From Strigamia acuminata (Eukaryota; Arthropoda; Chilopoda; Geophilomorpha; Linotaeniidae): a stretch of 64,000 nt of DNA. Below are positions 33,105 to 43,700 of this stretch, one piece after another. Within the stretch, counting starts at the first letter, position 1, and each line of letters opens with the position of its first letter. The DNA is taken from assembly GCA_949358305.1 (NCBI GenBank), contig OX442316.1, positions 9,734,001 to 9,798,000 of the forward strand, written 5' to 3'. A program made the position numbers and the translations under genes. The notes beneath the pieces were generated by a model. The model saw only the letters and a program-made list of their open reading frames with translations. It ran no database searches and was not told the DNA's origin.

Positions 33105-36100
33105 TTATCGATTGTTTGAGACAATGGCCGGAGTCGCTTTTTGTTTTCCGACGAGTTTCCCGTCTTTTATGAACGGGTTTGGCTTGTGTCGGCGCATACC
33201 GTATATTTTATCAGGTTTGGGGATTCCTGTAGTCTTCTTTTTGTTTGATTGCTTTCCTTTTTTAGGAGATTCTGCGACTATTTCCTCCCTCCCCGAAATC
33301 TCATCCGGGGCGTCGGCCACTTCGAGTAACTCATCTTGAACTAAATTGGTTGGGCCAGTTTGTTCATCTAAAAACATGTCGCGAATAATTGGATTTTTCG
33401 CTGGTTTCGTCTGATATTCCGTCCAAGCCTCTTGAGGAAACTCAGGTAAGTATGGAGTTAATTCTCGGGCGTGGATCGATCTAAAATTAACGTTATCTGC
33501 CAATCTTTTTAGCTTGAAAGCGTTTCCGCCGTGGGCTTCGAGTATGACGTACGGGCCGTCGCGTTTGTCTGCTAAGCCTGCGTGGATCCCCTTATCGGCG
33601 CTGGACTGAATATGTGTGTCTTTCCAGACGAGGTCATTGACTTTAAAATTGCAGAAGGGCCGATCCTTTCCAGCAATGCTAATACGATCTCTCATGTCGA
33701 ATATGTGTGACATCATGTGCTGATAAGTGGCCGAAATTATTTGCTCCAGTCTGTCGACATAAATATGAGGCTTCTCAGGATCAATTTCCAGTATTTCCTC
33801 CGGTATTCGTGGGTCCCAGGGTACTCTGAGTTCCCGAGCGAAGTTTAGAAACGCGGGAGAAAATTTGCGGTTCCTTGAGATCGTTGTGCGGATGCTGAAG
33901 GCAATTTCACGAAGATATTCGTCCCAGCTGGAGTGAACATCGGTGAAAATTGCTAGTGCATATTTTATATCGCGATTTAACCTTTCGACGGGATTGGCCC
34001 GTGGATTATAGGTTGATGTATATGATGTCTCGATGTCGAATTTTTTACAGAAGTCTTTATACAAATTTGACGCGAATTGTGGTCCATTATCGGAGATTAA
34101 TTTTCGAGGGAATCCAAAATGAAGCGCCACTTCGTACAAACATCGAATGATTTTTTGCTTAGTTGGTCTCTCCATTGGAAAGAGTTCGGGCCATCCAGTC
34201 GCGACATCCATGATTACTAATATATATTTGTTTTTATTGGATGACGTGGGTTTTGGGCCCATTAAATCCACGCTCCAGCAATCGAAGGGTGCGAAAGGGC
34301 CAAGTGAGATTCTCTCGTAGTTCTTGGGCGTCCTCGGCTTGCACGCTTGGCATCTGGGGCAGTGATGAATAAAACGAACAATATCTCGGGTCATTTTTGG
34401 CCAGAAATAAAGTTGATTTGCTCGGTAGATCGTTCTGGCCACTCCAGAATGTCCGGCGAGCGGGTGTCCGTGGACCATCCACAGAAACCTTGTCAGCAGA
34501 CTCCTGGGTATAACGACTTTCATCGAAGTTCCTGTCTCCGTCAGATCATCGCGGAAATTCGGGTGGTGTTTTAGTAGAAGTCCATCCTCGATTAAGTACG
34601 TGGAGGCTTCTCTTTCGAATTCTTCACGTTGGATTTCGTCGAAATTCTCGTCGGGAAATATTTTATCTGTGATGAAGTCTCGATAAGTTTTACAGAAGTC
34701 GTCTGCCATCTGGGCGGCTATTAATTCGTCCCTGGTGGGCGGTTTGCTATTCGTCCCCTTGCTTACGTGGGCGACGAATGCTCGAACGTACTTGTCGGAG
34801 ATTCGAGGTTCTATTGTTAGCTCATAATTTGGGTGAGCGTCCTTGACCGACTGGTACGCTCGGAGCCAATAACTGTAATAATTCTGGTCTCCTGACTCGA
34901 GTTTCTCCTTGGGTAATTCGTTTAGCTTTTTAAATTCCCATTTTCGGACGGGGTTCGGACAGTAGAAGAGGCGTGAGTCGTCCTCTCCGCAGTCGGTCTC
35001 GTCTTCGGGGTCTGAAGCTGGGGCTCGTGAGAGGGCGTCTGCCACGACGTTGAATTTTCCGGGTCGGTATTCAATGATTAAGTCACAAGCCATTAATTCT
35101 AGCTGCCAGCGAGCCATTCTTCCGGACGGTTCCTTCAACGCCATTAACCACTTTAGTGCTTCGTGGTCAGTTTGTACGTTGAACTTGGTAAATTCCAGGT
35201 ATGGTCTGAATTTTCGGATTGCCCAGACGACGGCTAGACATTCTAACTCTGTCGCATTATAATTCTTTTCGGCTGCTTGTAATTTCCGGCTGATGAACAT
35301 CGTCGGGACCTCTAACACTACTCCGTCGATGTCATGCTTTTGAAGCAACGCAGCACCTAGGCCAATTCGACTGGCGTCGGTGTGAAGAGTGAATTCTCGA
35401 TTAAGATCTGGTAGGGGAATTCGTTTTACATCGATCAGCATTTGTTTTATTTTGTTAAACGATGTTTCGCAGTGGTCAGTCCACTCGAAATCTTTATCGT
35501 TGCGTAACAGATCTGTGATGGGCGCCGCGACGTCTGCCAAATTTGGGAGCAATCGATTGAAGAAATTCACCATGCCCATGAAACGTTGGACTCCTTTTAC
35601 ATCTTCCGGGGCGGGGAACTGGCTAATCGCCTGGGTCTTTTTCGGGTCGATGGATAGGCCACCTGTTCCGACTGTGTAACCCAGGAATGCCAATTCTTTG
35701 CGGCAAAATTTACTTTTCCCTGGATGAATGTTTAGACCGGCTTTTGTGAGTCGCTCCATGACGTCATTCACGTGTATCAGGTGATCTTCAAAAGTTTGGG
35801 AGACTATGACTATATCATCGAGGTAAGCCCATGCGTATTTGTGTAAGGCATCGCCGAGAACTTTTTCTATTAGTTTTTGAAAGGTGGCGGGTGCGTTTAC
35901 TAACCCGAAGGGCATTACATTAAACATCAGTCGACCCTGTGGTGCCCAAAAAGCTGTTTTCTCTTTATCCTCTTCCCGCAATTCAACCTGCCAGTAACCC
36001 TTGGACAAGTCCATGGTCGTGACCCAGTTAAATGGGGCGAGCTCCCGTAGAATCGCTTCTATTGACGGCATTTGGATGGGGTCGATGACGGTTATGGCGT

Positions 36101-37187
36101 TTAAAGGTCTATAATCGATGCAGAGGCGCGGTTCGGAGCCTGGTCGCATGACGAGGACAATCCTCATTCCATATTCTCCGATGGCGTGCGACACGATCCC
36201 TTTTTCGAGCAACTCGTTGCACATCGTTCTTACGATATGTCTCTTTTGGGGATTCATAGTTTTAAAAGGTACTCGCACCGGTTTTCCCGTAACCAATTCG
36301 ATCTCGTGCATTACGTAACTAGTCTTTCCTGGATCTTTATTTAAGTTCTTCGAGTGCTTCTTGAGCATTTCCTCGAGGAGTTTCGTTTGTTCTTCTCCAA
36401 GATTGGCGTCCATGGCCAGATTATGTATTAAATTCTCCTCTTGGAGGATAGTATTAAACGACTTAAAATTATAGTCTTGGATGAACTTCTTAATTTCGCC
36501 TCCTCCCCATTCCTCGTCGTCCTTAGCTTTGTCTAGGAGTTCCGGAGGTATTATGGGTAGTCGTGGGTCCTCGTGGTTGTCGATGTAATTCCACGAACGT
36601 GTGACTGGGTTGGGCTGGATGTTCATCCGTTCCATCAAATCCATTCCTATCAGCAGGATTGTGTCTCGGGTTGGTAACACGATGAAGAAATGCTTAATCG
36701 TGCCTCCTTCCCATACAAAATCGGTTGATAACGTCCCCACTGCTCTAACTTCTCCCGCTGCTGTAAGAACTCGAATATTCTCGTTCATTCCCCGTAATTT
36801 TTTCTGTATTTTTTCTTCGAGTGATTCGAATAAGTCGGTGGAGATAAACGACTGATCCGCTCCCGAGTCGAGTAGTCCCATTAACACCTTTTTGCCGAAA
36901 GAGACTGGTATTTTAGCCAGTACGCTCTTCGCTTCTGTTGATAGGTTGCAACGAAGTATTCGCTTTTTAAGAGGATTGGCCCCTTGGTCAAGCGGCAAAG
37001 TCATGAAAGCGTTGGCTATACCGTCTTCGTCTCTAATTTCGAATTTCCGTTTTTTGGTTGGAGTTGTGACTTCCTCGTTGGCAGCTTCCTCGAAGAATTC
37101 CAACAATTTTTTCATTTCTTTAATTTGTTTTTCCACCAGTGTAAGGTCCATCGTTTTCGAAGTTATCGCGAGCGGATGTGGAATCAC
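33105..37187 (-). CDS. pol: Retrotransposon Pol: protease, RT, RNase H, integrase
   Basis: 1360 codons, open from a GTG that overlaps the gag stop; the first ATG is 36 nt further in (37149-37151). The frame is -1 relative to gag and open upstream of the overlap, so it is most likely made as Gag-Pol by frameshifting. Domains: aspartic protease LLDSGAD (105-111); reverse transcriptase with CIDYRPLN and active-site YLDD (455-458); RNase H with TDAS (603-606), NATELE and TDHE; integrase zinc-binding HHCC (His908/His913, Cys943/Cys946) and catalytic Asp974, Asp1033, Glu1068 (about D,D35E). The C-terminal part after about 1210 is basic and may contact DNA. All catalytic residues expected for the family are present. 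Confidence 0.95.
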   Translation of the reverse strand: MIPHPLAITSKTMDLTLVEKQIKEMKKLLEFFEEAANEEVTTPTKKRKFEIRDEDGIANAFMTLPLDQGANPLKKRILRCNLSTEAKSVLAKIPVSFGKKVLMGLLDSGADQSFISTDLFESLEEKIQKKLRGMNENIRVLTAAGEVRAVGTLSTDFVWEGGTIKHFFIVLPTRDTILLIGMDLMERMNIQPNPVTRSWNYIDNHEDPRLPIIPPELLDKAKDDEEWGGGEIKKFIQDYNFKSFNTILQEENLIHNLAMDANLGEEQTKLLEEMLKKHSKNLNKDPGKTSYVMHEIELVTGKPVRVPFKTMNPQKRHIVRTMCNELLEKGIVSHAIGEYGMRIVLVMRPGSEPRLCIDYRPLNAITVIDPIQMPSIEAILRELAPFNWVTTMDLSKGYWQVELREEDKEKTAFWAPQGRLMFNVMPFGLVNAPATFQKLIEKVLGDALHKYAWAYLDDIVIVSQTFEDHLIHVNDVMERLTKAGLNIHPGKSKFCRKELAFLGYTVGTGGLSIDPKKTQAISQFPAPEDVKGVQRFMGMVNFFNRLLPNLADVAAPITDLLRNDKDFEWTDHCETSFNKIKQMLIDVKRIPLPDLNREFTLHTDASRIGLGAALLQKHDIDGVVLEVPTMFISRKLQAAEKNYNATELECLAVVWAIRKFRPYLEFTKFNVQTDHEALKWLMALKEPSGRMARWQLELMACDLIIEYRPGKFNVVADALSRAPASDPEDETDCGEDDSRLFYCPNPVRKWEFKKLNELPKEKLESGDQNYYSYWLRAYQSVKDAHPNYELTIEPRISDKYVRAFVAHVSKGTNSKPPTRDELIAAQMADDFCKTYRDFITDKIFPDENFDEIQREEFEREASTYLIEDGLLLKHHPNFRDDLTETGTSMKVVIPRSLLTRFLWMVHGHPLAGHSGVARTIYRANQLYFWPKMTRDIVRFIHHCPRCQACKPRTPKNYERISLGPFAPFDCWSVDLMGPKPTSSNKNKYILVIMDVATGWPELFPMERPTKQKIIRCLYEVALHFGFPRKLISDNGPQFASNLYKDFCKKFDIETSYTSTYNPRANPVERLNRDIKYALAIFTDVHSSWDEYLREIAFSIRTTISRNRKFSPAFLNFARELRVPWDPRIPEEILEIDPEKPHIYVDRLEQIISATYQHMMSHIFDMRDRISIAGKDRPFCNFKVNDLVWKDTHIQSSADKGIHAGLADKRDGPYVILEAHGGNAFKLKRLADNVNFRSIHARELTPYLPEFPQEAWTEYQTKPAKNPIIRDMFLDEQTGPTNLVQDELLEVADAPDEISGREEIVAESPKKGKQSNKKKTTGIPKPDKIYGMRRHKPNPFIKDGKLVGKQKATPAIVSNNR

Positions 37188-37217
37188 TTTTGTTCCGCCC
37201 GCGAGTTCCAGTTTTTT
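37167..37217 (-). promoter_or_regulatory. -1 ribosomal frameshift signal between gag and pol
   Basis: On the minus strand the heptamer A AAA AAC (37211-37217) sits in the gag frame. After a 7-nt spacer comes a potential stem: CGCGGGCGG (37195-37203) pairs with CCGCTCGCG (37167-37175) over nine positions with one G-U pair and a 19-nt loop. Slipping back one base leads straight into the pol frame before the gag TGA (37184-37186). Spacing and heptamer match known -1 signals. Confidence 0.8.
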
Positions 37218-40030
37218 GTCATACTGTCGAATTTGGCGGTGAGTTCCTTCAAGATTTTTTCTTGTTCCTTCGCGAGCAATTTCACTAGCTCCTCACGCTC
37301 TGCGGCCTTGTCGTCGGCTTTTTTCTTTGCCAGTTTTGGGCAGGCCTGACGCCAGTGGCCGTCTTCGTTACAGAAATTACAAGGGCTTTTCTTCTTTCCC
37401 TCCCGCTCAAAAGGTTTTTTGGGGTAGTCCTTCTTCTCGGAAGTCGCCTCTGTTTTCGGGTTGTGGTGTTCCGATTTTCTGGACTTCATCTGAGGTCGGT
37501 AGCTGGGCGCCAGTTCCTTCCCCATGTTTGCGTGTACCACATCGTTGATACCTTCGTCAGCCTCATCGCTTTCCGAGAATTGCTCAGAGTCTTCGCTTAC
37601 TTCGTCTTCCGACTTTTCCTCGGCGGCGTTAGTTTGCGTGCGATAGGCCTTATTCGGAGGTGGTAAAGGGTTAGAAGCTTGTTGGTTTTTCTTTGAGGGG
37701 AGTGGCTCTATACTTCCGTTTAGATAATTTCGCGATTGGAGCAGCTTAGTGGAGTCTATGCTGCGCTCCTGTATTCGTTGCTGTCGGGCCACTCCTAGAG
37801 CTCGCTCTTCTTTTGTCAGATTTTCGTTATACCGAGCATTTACTTCGGTGTGTTTCTTCTCGACGAAAGCTAGGATGGCTTTGAAATTATCCCCTTTAGG
37901 AGCGTTCATTTCTCGTAGGACTTTGGTTGCGGTTTCGTTTAGTCCTTGTTCGAAGAGAGCTTTCTGAGCGTGTTGGTCAAATGGTTTGTCCATTTCACGG
38001 AACAGGCTGTCGGCTCGTTGTACGTATTCCCTCAGAGTTTCCCCGGGAGCTTGCTTCATAGAGCTTACTCTTTTCTGGATTTCTTGGCTCGTCTCGCCAT
38101 ATTGATTGTGGAACTTTATGACGAAATCTTCCCAGTTTCGGGGTTGGACATCAGCGTACCAGTTTCGGGCCCGGTTGATCAGCATTTCTGGTATTCCGCG
38201 TGCAACCATTTCGTCGGGTTCCGCTCCTAAGCGATTAATCGTCAGGGCGACTTCGTCCAAAAACAAGTTGCCGGCGTTCCAGGATCCGTCGAACTTAATT
38301 AGTCTCGGGGTCGTCCACTTGATGTTGTTATCCTTGCGAGAATACAGCCATCGGTCTGCGGAGTAACGTTTCAGCAATCCTTCGCTTCGATCGTCCTCCT
38401 CGGTCTCTTGGCCACGGCTTTGTTGAAGTTTTTGGTCCATGGCCTGAAGGAGTTCGTCTTTCATCGTCCGTAGTTGGTTGCTTAGCGAGTCAGTCTCACT
38501 AAGCAGCGGTGATGATCGTGGATTGTCGGAAGGGAGGCTTGGGTAATGCGTACCGTTGCCCGTCAGTCCGAACTGATTGTGTTGGAACGACGTTTTCCCT
38601 GATGATCCCGCGGTGTTCGGGTTATTCGTGAGGTCTTGCGCTATGGTTGAGTTATCTGGGTTCGCTTTCTCTGGAGCGGAGGTTTGGCTCAACTTTGTTC
38701 CGGGCGGTATCAGATCGTCCAGTCGGGTCCCCGTGAGGCCTTCGTTCGTTTTTTTGATAAAAACGTAGGAATCTCTCCCAGCATACGCTTCGGCGGCGTG
38801 TTTCTTTTCGAGGTGATTTTTAACTGCGTTAATCTCCTCGAGCGTCGGCATGGCCAGTTTATTTTGACCTACTTCGTTGCGTATTTGATTCTTCTGATTT
38901 ATACATCTGATTAGCTCTGCGTTAGGGTCGCCTGGGTTGTTATTACTGGTTTGGCCAGTTTTCATTGCGAATGAGTTTTTTACTGCCCATGATTGTGCGC
39001 CCTGATTATTCCTCCTATCCTGTATAAACGCCTCGTACAGTTCTCCTTTGACTTCGTCCGATTCGTTCAAGATGCTATCTAGTCCGTTGACTCGGATACT
39101 GCCGTGAGATGCTTGAGAGTCGATACTTTCGCTGTCTGACGTTGCTTCGCCGCCTGTCTCGGACTGTTGTCGATCCGCTCCGACCCGACGTCGTTTCTCT
39201 CCGCGTCTGGCCGTGTTATCTGCCGATCGTTTTTCAGTCCTCTGATTTACTAGGTCGATTACTCGGCTTAGCTCTGCGTAGGGATCCTTGTCCTGGTCGA
39301 TCTCGATGCCGTGTGCGCAAGCTACCCGAGTTACTTCTATTGCTTTGGCTACCAGCTCCTTAGCTGTGTGAGACCGTTCTGGGGAGCTCTGTACGGAGTT
39401 TGGCTCCGAATGCTGGCTTAACCCGTTGCTTGGCGGCCGGATCTGGCAGTCCTTTGCCATTTCTTGTTCGATTATTTTCTGCTTCGCGAGCAATTCTCGA
39501 GCCAGCTCGCGCTCCAGTGCCATTTGTTTAGCTTGGTGTTCTTGTGCCAAGCTCTGTTCCATGGCAGCTAATTTCTCGCGATGCTCTCTGGCTAAATCTT
39601 CCATCAATTCGTTTTTCTTCTTCTCTAACGCGACTGTTCTTGCTTGGTCTGCGCGGGTAGCCTCGTTGATAATTGCGGCACTTGTGTTTGCCGCTTTATT
39701 TAGAAGAGTCATTAGATCCATTTCACTGGGATCCTTTTCGACTGGTCTTGGGCTTTTCAATCCGAATCGAGGGTTTTCGAACGATTTATTTAGTCCGTTT
39801 TCTTCGTGAGAGCTTCCTGATCCTTCGAATTCGCCTCCCGTAAACGGAAGTTGTCTTGCAAGGGGAAGGCTTTCACTTGATGATTCCGTTGAAACTTTAG
39901 TCGAGTTAGTCTCGACTTCTGGTTCCACGTGGTTCGCTTCTTCCGCTTTTTGGCGTTCGATTTCTTCGGCTTCTTTTCTATCCTTTTCGTCGTTACGCCT
40001 TTTTCTATCTTCTGCGGTAGTTTTTGTCAT
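37184..40030 (-). CDS. gag: Retrotransposon Gag with zinc knuckle, unusually long
   Basis: 948 codons from the ATG at 40028-40030. The N-terminal third is charged, with a coiled coil rich in Ala/Glu/Gln (about LAREHREKLAAMEQSLAQEH). The retrotransposon-gag capsid domain lies around residues 560-720 (RLIKFDGSWNAG, RARNWYADV, LREYVQRADSLF). A CCHC zinc knuckle CNFCNEDGHWRQAC (884-897) binds RNA in this family and is followed by a Lys/Glu helix. Most Ty3/gypsy Gags are 300-500 residues, so the N-terminal 500 residues are an extension. Forms the particle shell and packages RNA. Confidence 0.92.
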   Translation of the reverse strand: MTKTTAEDRKRRNDEKDRKEAEEIERQKAEEANHVEPEVETNSTKVSTESSSESLPLARQLPFTGGEFEGSGSSHEENGLNKSFENPRFGLKSPRPVEKDPSEMDLMTLLNKAANTSAAIINEATRADQARTVALEKKKNELMEDLAREHREKLAAMEQSLAQEHQAKQMALERELARELLAKQKIIEQEMAKDCQIRPPSNGLSQHSEPNSVQSSPERSHTAKELVAKAIEVTRVACAHGIEIDQDKDPYAELSRVIDLVNQRTEKRSADNTARRGEKRRRVGADRQQSETGGEATSDSESIDSQASHGSIRVNGLDSILNESDEVKGELYEAFIQDRRNNQGAQSWAVKNSFAMKTGQTSNNNPGDPNAELIRCINQKNQIRNEVGQNKLAMPTLEEINAVKNHLEKKHAAEAYAGRDSYVFIKKTNEGLTGTRLDDLIPPGTKLSQTSAPEKANPDNSTIAQDLTNNPNTAGSSGKTSFQHNQFGLTGNGTHYPSLPSDNPRSSPLLSETDSLSNQLRTMKDELLQAMDQKLQQSRGQETEEDDRSEGLLKRYSADRWLYSRKDNNIKWTTPRLIKFDGSWNAGNLFLDEVALTINRLGAEPDEMVARGIPEMLINRARNWYADVQPRNWEDFVIKFHNQYGETSQEIQKRVSSMKQAPGETLREYVQRADSLFREMDKPFDQHAQKALFEQGLNETATKVLREMNAPKGDNFKAILAFVEKKHTEVNARYNENLTKEERALGVARQQRIQERSIDSTKLLQSRNYLNGSIEPLPSKKNQQASNPLPPPNKAYRTQTNAAEEKSEDEVSEDSEQFSESDEADEGINDVVHANMGKELAPSYRPQMKSRKSEHHNPKTEATSEKKDYPKKPFEREGKKKSPCNFCNEDGHWRQACPKLAKKKADDKAAEREELVKLLAKEQEKILKELTAKFDSMTKNWNSRAEQK

Positions 40031-40103
40031 TTCTTACGATATAATGATCGATCGAAAGATCCCGGTTATTATTTAAAGTATTGTCTTAAGGTTAGCAAAT
40101 CTA

Positions 40104-40120
40104 TCCCGGACAGGCCCCCA
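40104..40120 (-). other. Primer-binding site, tRNA-Pro-like
   Basis: Two bases after the 5' LTR the minus strand reads TGGGGGCCTGTCCGGGA, the form of a primer-binding site. It complements the 3' end typical of animal tRNA-Pro except at two adjacent positions. Primer identity is therefore likely but not certain. Confidence 0.55.
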
Positions 40121-40122
40121 CG

Positions 40123-40753
40123 TGTCGTGATTCGACTTTGTGGTTAAAGATAATAAATAATACACTCGGGAATACAATATATTTCAAATACTGCTTTATT
40201 AAAACACGCTTACTAATACAAATATAAGTCAAGATGTTTCCTGTGTTGGTCCTCGGATTCGGCTGCGAATACGAGTTGCCGCTAAACAATGGCGGATCCA
40301 ATTGTTTAGTCCTACGCGTGGTCTATGTTTGTTGTCTAGGGTATTTCCACGTGTTATTATGAACACGCGAGAATTCGCTTTCTCGTGCGAATTAAACGAA
40401 TATCGTTCGAATATTTATTCTAGCGTAGATTGGCTACGCTAAATAAATGTGGCTGTTGTACAGTTGAAATGGTCAGCGGGCACCGGTCCTCGATCAATCC
40501 GTGAAACGGCCTGAAAGGTGAGGTAAATGGTGCTCTTGCTGAAATGTGGTAACTGTAGTGTCGTTTCCGGTCAAGCATTGGCTATATATATTAACCGGAA
40601 ATGACGTCATATGCAAATCCTTCTGATTATGCAGGTTCGCAGAAACACGCGACTAGTCAGTCTAGTCGGTATTTCTAGCGCGCTCTAGTGGCGAGTATTA
40701 GTAACACAATAATCACCGCTAATTACTTCTTCAGGTGATGCTGAATCACCACA
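40123..40753 (-). repeat. 5' LTR
   Basis: 631 bp, TG...CA, identical by eye to the 3' LTR at 28992-29622, with the same octamer/CRE/ETS/TATA arrangement. In the minus orientation it drives gag. Confidence 0.95.
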
Positions 40754-43700
40754 GAGTCAGGTGCAAGAAATTGTGGAATTTTTCGTAAGTGGCGGACTGT
40801 GAAGAAGGAAAAAAATTCGTGGGGAAAAAAGGGAAATTGTTGATGTTGTTGCAAGTTTGTTGATGCGTGCAGATCAGGTGAGGTGATAGTGAAAATGTGG
40901 AAGCAAATTGGACCCACAGAGTTCACTGGTGGGCGTTTAATGAAGCACAAAGTTCAATCACCAATCATTCCTAGGCCGATGACGAATTTTACGACGAGTT
41001 CCATTACCTCAGATCCCCCCATTATTTTTCATTAGGGGTCATACACCACAATTCAATGACCCAGGTGGGCATTAAAACCTGTGACAAATGCCGACTTACG
41101 CGGGTTTATGTTCGTTTGATAAATGCGGAACAAATCTGGGTTTCAGGATTTGGAAGTGTAATGGAAAGCAGTTTCATGTTTCATTCCCACTGAGTAAAAA
41201 CAAAACCGCAACATGTTTGTTTATTGTACAGTATACAACAGAATAAAATATTGATTTTGAAATTTCATTTGAAATATATACATTTCTTTTCCGTACCGAT
41301 TTTTATAAACAACCAAGATTCGGATTTTGATGCGCCTGCGCAGTCGTTGTCAAGGAAATCAAGGAAATGGGAAGAACGAACAAAGAAAAGATTTCAAATG
41401 TGTGGCGTCGGGAGTTTTGTTTTTCCGTAAGTAGTGCGATAAAGAAACCCGAAAAAATGGATTATGTTTTGAGATATCACTTGACCTCACAAACGTATAA
41501 CTGTAGATGTAAAGATTACGATATTTTTTTCATTCCTCCGTGTAATAAACTTATAATCTCTTCAATTACTTATTATTACACGTCAAATAACTCTCAAAAT
41601 TCAACCATAAAACGTTAATTAATTTATATAAGCCATAAAATGTGTCTTAAAACGATTAAGTTTTCGTATAAATAAACCAGTTTCACAAGTATTCTTTAAA
41701 TTATTAACTACGAAGAGTTTTAAAATCTATCACCAAATAAATTCTAAAAATCTCAGTTTATGACATCTCAATTACAACATTTCATCTTTAAGGGTTTACT
41801 TTATGTTATAAAAAACAACAACAACACAAGCTTGTCGAATTATTGAATAGTATTATTGACTAAAACTTGATTTTAATCGCAGGAAGTTTGAATCAACCAA
41901 CCCGTCTTCATTTCGCTCGATGCTTGCGATGCAGTTCTCCAAGGAGAAAGTTGACAATAGCAGCCTTGTTGGATATTTGGAAAGAACGTAATACAACCGG
42001 CATTAGTTTATGAGGTATATGGAACTTGCACAAGTGGAATCAATGACTCCCTTCTTCTATTGACTTGTGTGCTAAATGACAAGCATGAATCAGTAGAAAA
42101 CAAAGCAAGTAGGCACGCAATGGTAGTTGATGACTCTACCATTATATGGGTTGCTTTTTATTGACTATTTTATAGCGTGACACGATATTAAAAATATATA
42201 CATAGAAAAAATATATTTTTTATGGTGTGCTATAGGTAACATTGTTTTTTTTTAAGGTCAATCAAACGGCGCAGCTGATCATAACGAAAGTCATTAACCA
42301 CGCAATTAATTTTCGGAAAGGGAAATATTTTGGGAAAAAGGGAATTGGTAGTTTGGTTGCGAGTGTAATGACCCTTGGATAGAGATTTGTGAGATTAGGC
42401 ATATTTTTTAAGGTTATGCTTTAAAGAGGTTAAAATATTAACGTTTGAACGAGAGAAGTTAAAGGGAAAAAAATGGCCATTGCAAATTAGGCATCCAAGA
42501 GCGGAGAAAGTGAATGCACTGTGCAAGGATGTTTTGCAAGACCGGTTTCGAAGGAGGAAGGAAGGAAGCAAGTGTCATTATATCGCACATGCACCATGGA
42601 ATGTTGGTTGCGACATTGTGAATATTAAGCGACATCTAAATGTGAATGGATTAAATGCAGGAAAAAAGTGTAAAGTATTGGAAATAAAAAAAAGAAGAAA
42701 TTTGTAATTTCTTTTTCTTTTTCTTTGTTTTATATCCCGAGGTGTGTTGTTCTCATTAAGAGCAATCAGCACTTGGGTTTAGGCCTTCGATCATTTGCCT
42801 CGCGACGATAATGATGGTTATTTGGGACTGTGTTGTTAATGGTACAAGTTAATGGAGGTGGGGATCAGAAGCAGAGATGACTGACATTCAGTTGTGAGCA
42901 GTAAGTAGCAACAAGTAGCTGAGTGGCGAAATTAACCAATAAAATGTTATTCCTTGAATGGATCAACATTGTATTTCGATTAAAAATGCCAGCGATTTAG
43001 CTGAGATGTGCCAGCGTGATAACAAAATTTTCAAGACTCATCCTACATAAACTAATTAGATTTTTTTTATTTTTTTTATATATATGTTTTAAAACTCACA
43101 AATATCGATAATTTTCCCCCCGTCGTGCTTTCCCTGGTGGCTAATTAGTACAGTTCCCACTTAGTTCTAGGTCGTTAGTTCAAGCTCGACTGAGGCTGAG
43201 AGTTTTTTATTTTTTTTTATTTTTTTTAGGGAGGAAAGTTCTTTCCTTTTGGGGGAAAGTAATGATAACGGTTCCATATGTCGCTTTGTTGCAGTTCTAC
43301 AGACAAGTGGTAACTGTTTTGTTGTAATGGTAGGTAAAAACTTGCAGGAAGATGACTTATATTCTTGTTTTTGTTGGGTAGTAGCAGGAAGAATTTGAAT
43401 CATAAAACAAAGTGCCAAATGAATTCGATGCAGTCGTTAGTAGTTTTGCCTTTCGGACTAAGATCTGGGAATGCGAGTTCATGTTTGGCTGCTGTTGATT
43501 GGTTTTTGTTTTTTTGCTTTTGTTTTTGTGGGGTGAAAAACCTGGTGTTGAAGTATTGGAGAATTGTTTATCTCTAATAATCGTTCATTATAAATGCATT
43601 ATAAACAGGAATTAATGAAATCGAACGGGGCGGTTTTGGCACGATATTCTAAATGTTAACATTCATTATGATTTATGATGTATTGCTGTTTATTGGTCAA

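Larger units (their letters stand above)
28992..40753 (-). mobile_element. Ty3/gypsy-type LTR retrotransposon, 11.76 kb, apparently intact
   Basis: Two 631-bp LTRs (28992-29622 and 40123-40753) beginning TG and ending CA enclose, on the minus strand, a primer-binding site, gag, pol, a third ORF and a polypurine tract. The 4-bp duplication GAGT (28988-28991 and 40754-40757) flanks the element. Pol order is protease, reverse transcriptase, RNase H, integrase, the Ty3/gypsy order. By eye the LTRs are identical, and gag, pol and ORF3 have no internal stops, so insertion is recent. At 11.76 kb it is large for the group because both gag and ORF3 are about 950 codons. It interrupts an otherwise featureless region. 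Confidence 0.95.

Noticed and set aside
29843-39809. Many plus-strand frames of 60-200 codons across the retrotransposon
   Set aside because: They are antisense shadows of gag, pol and ORF3 and have no domains of their own.
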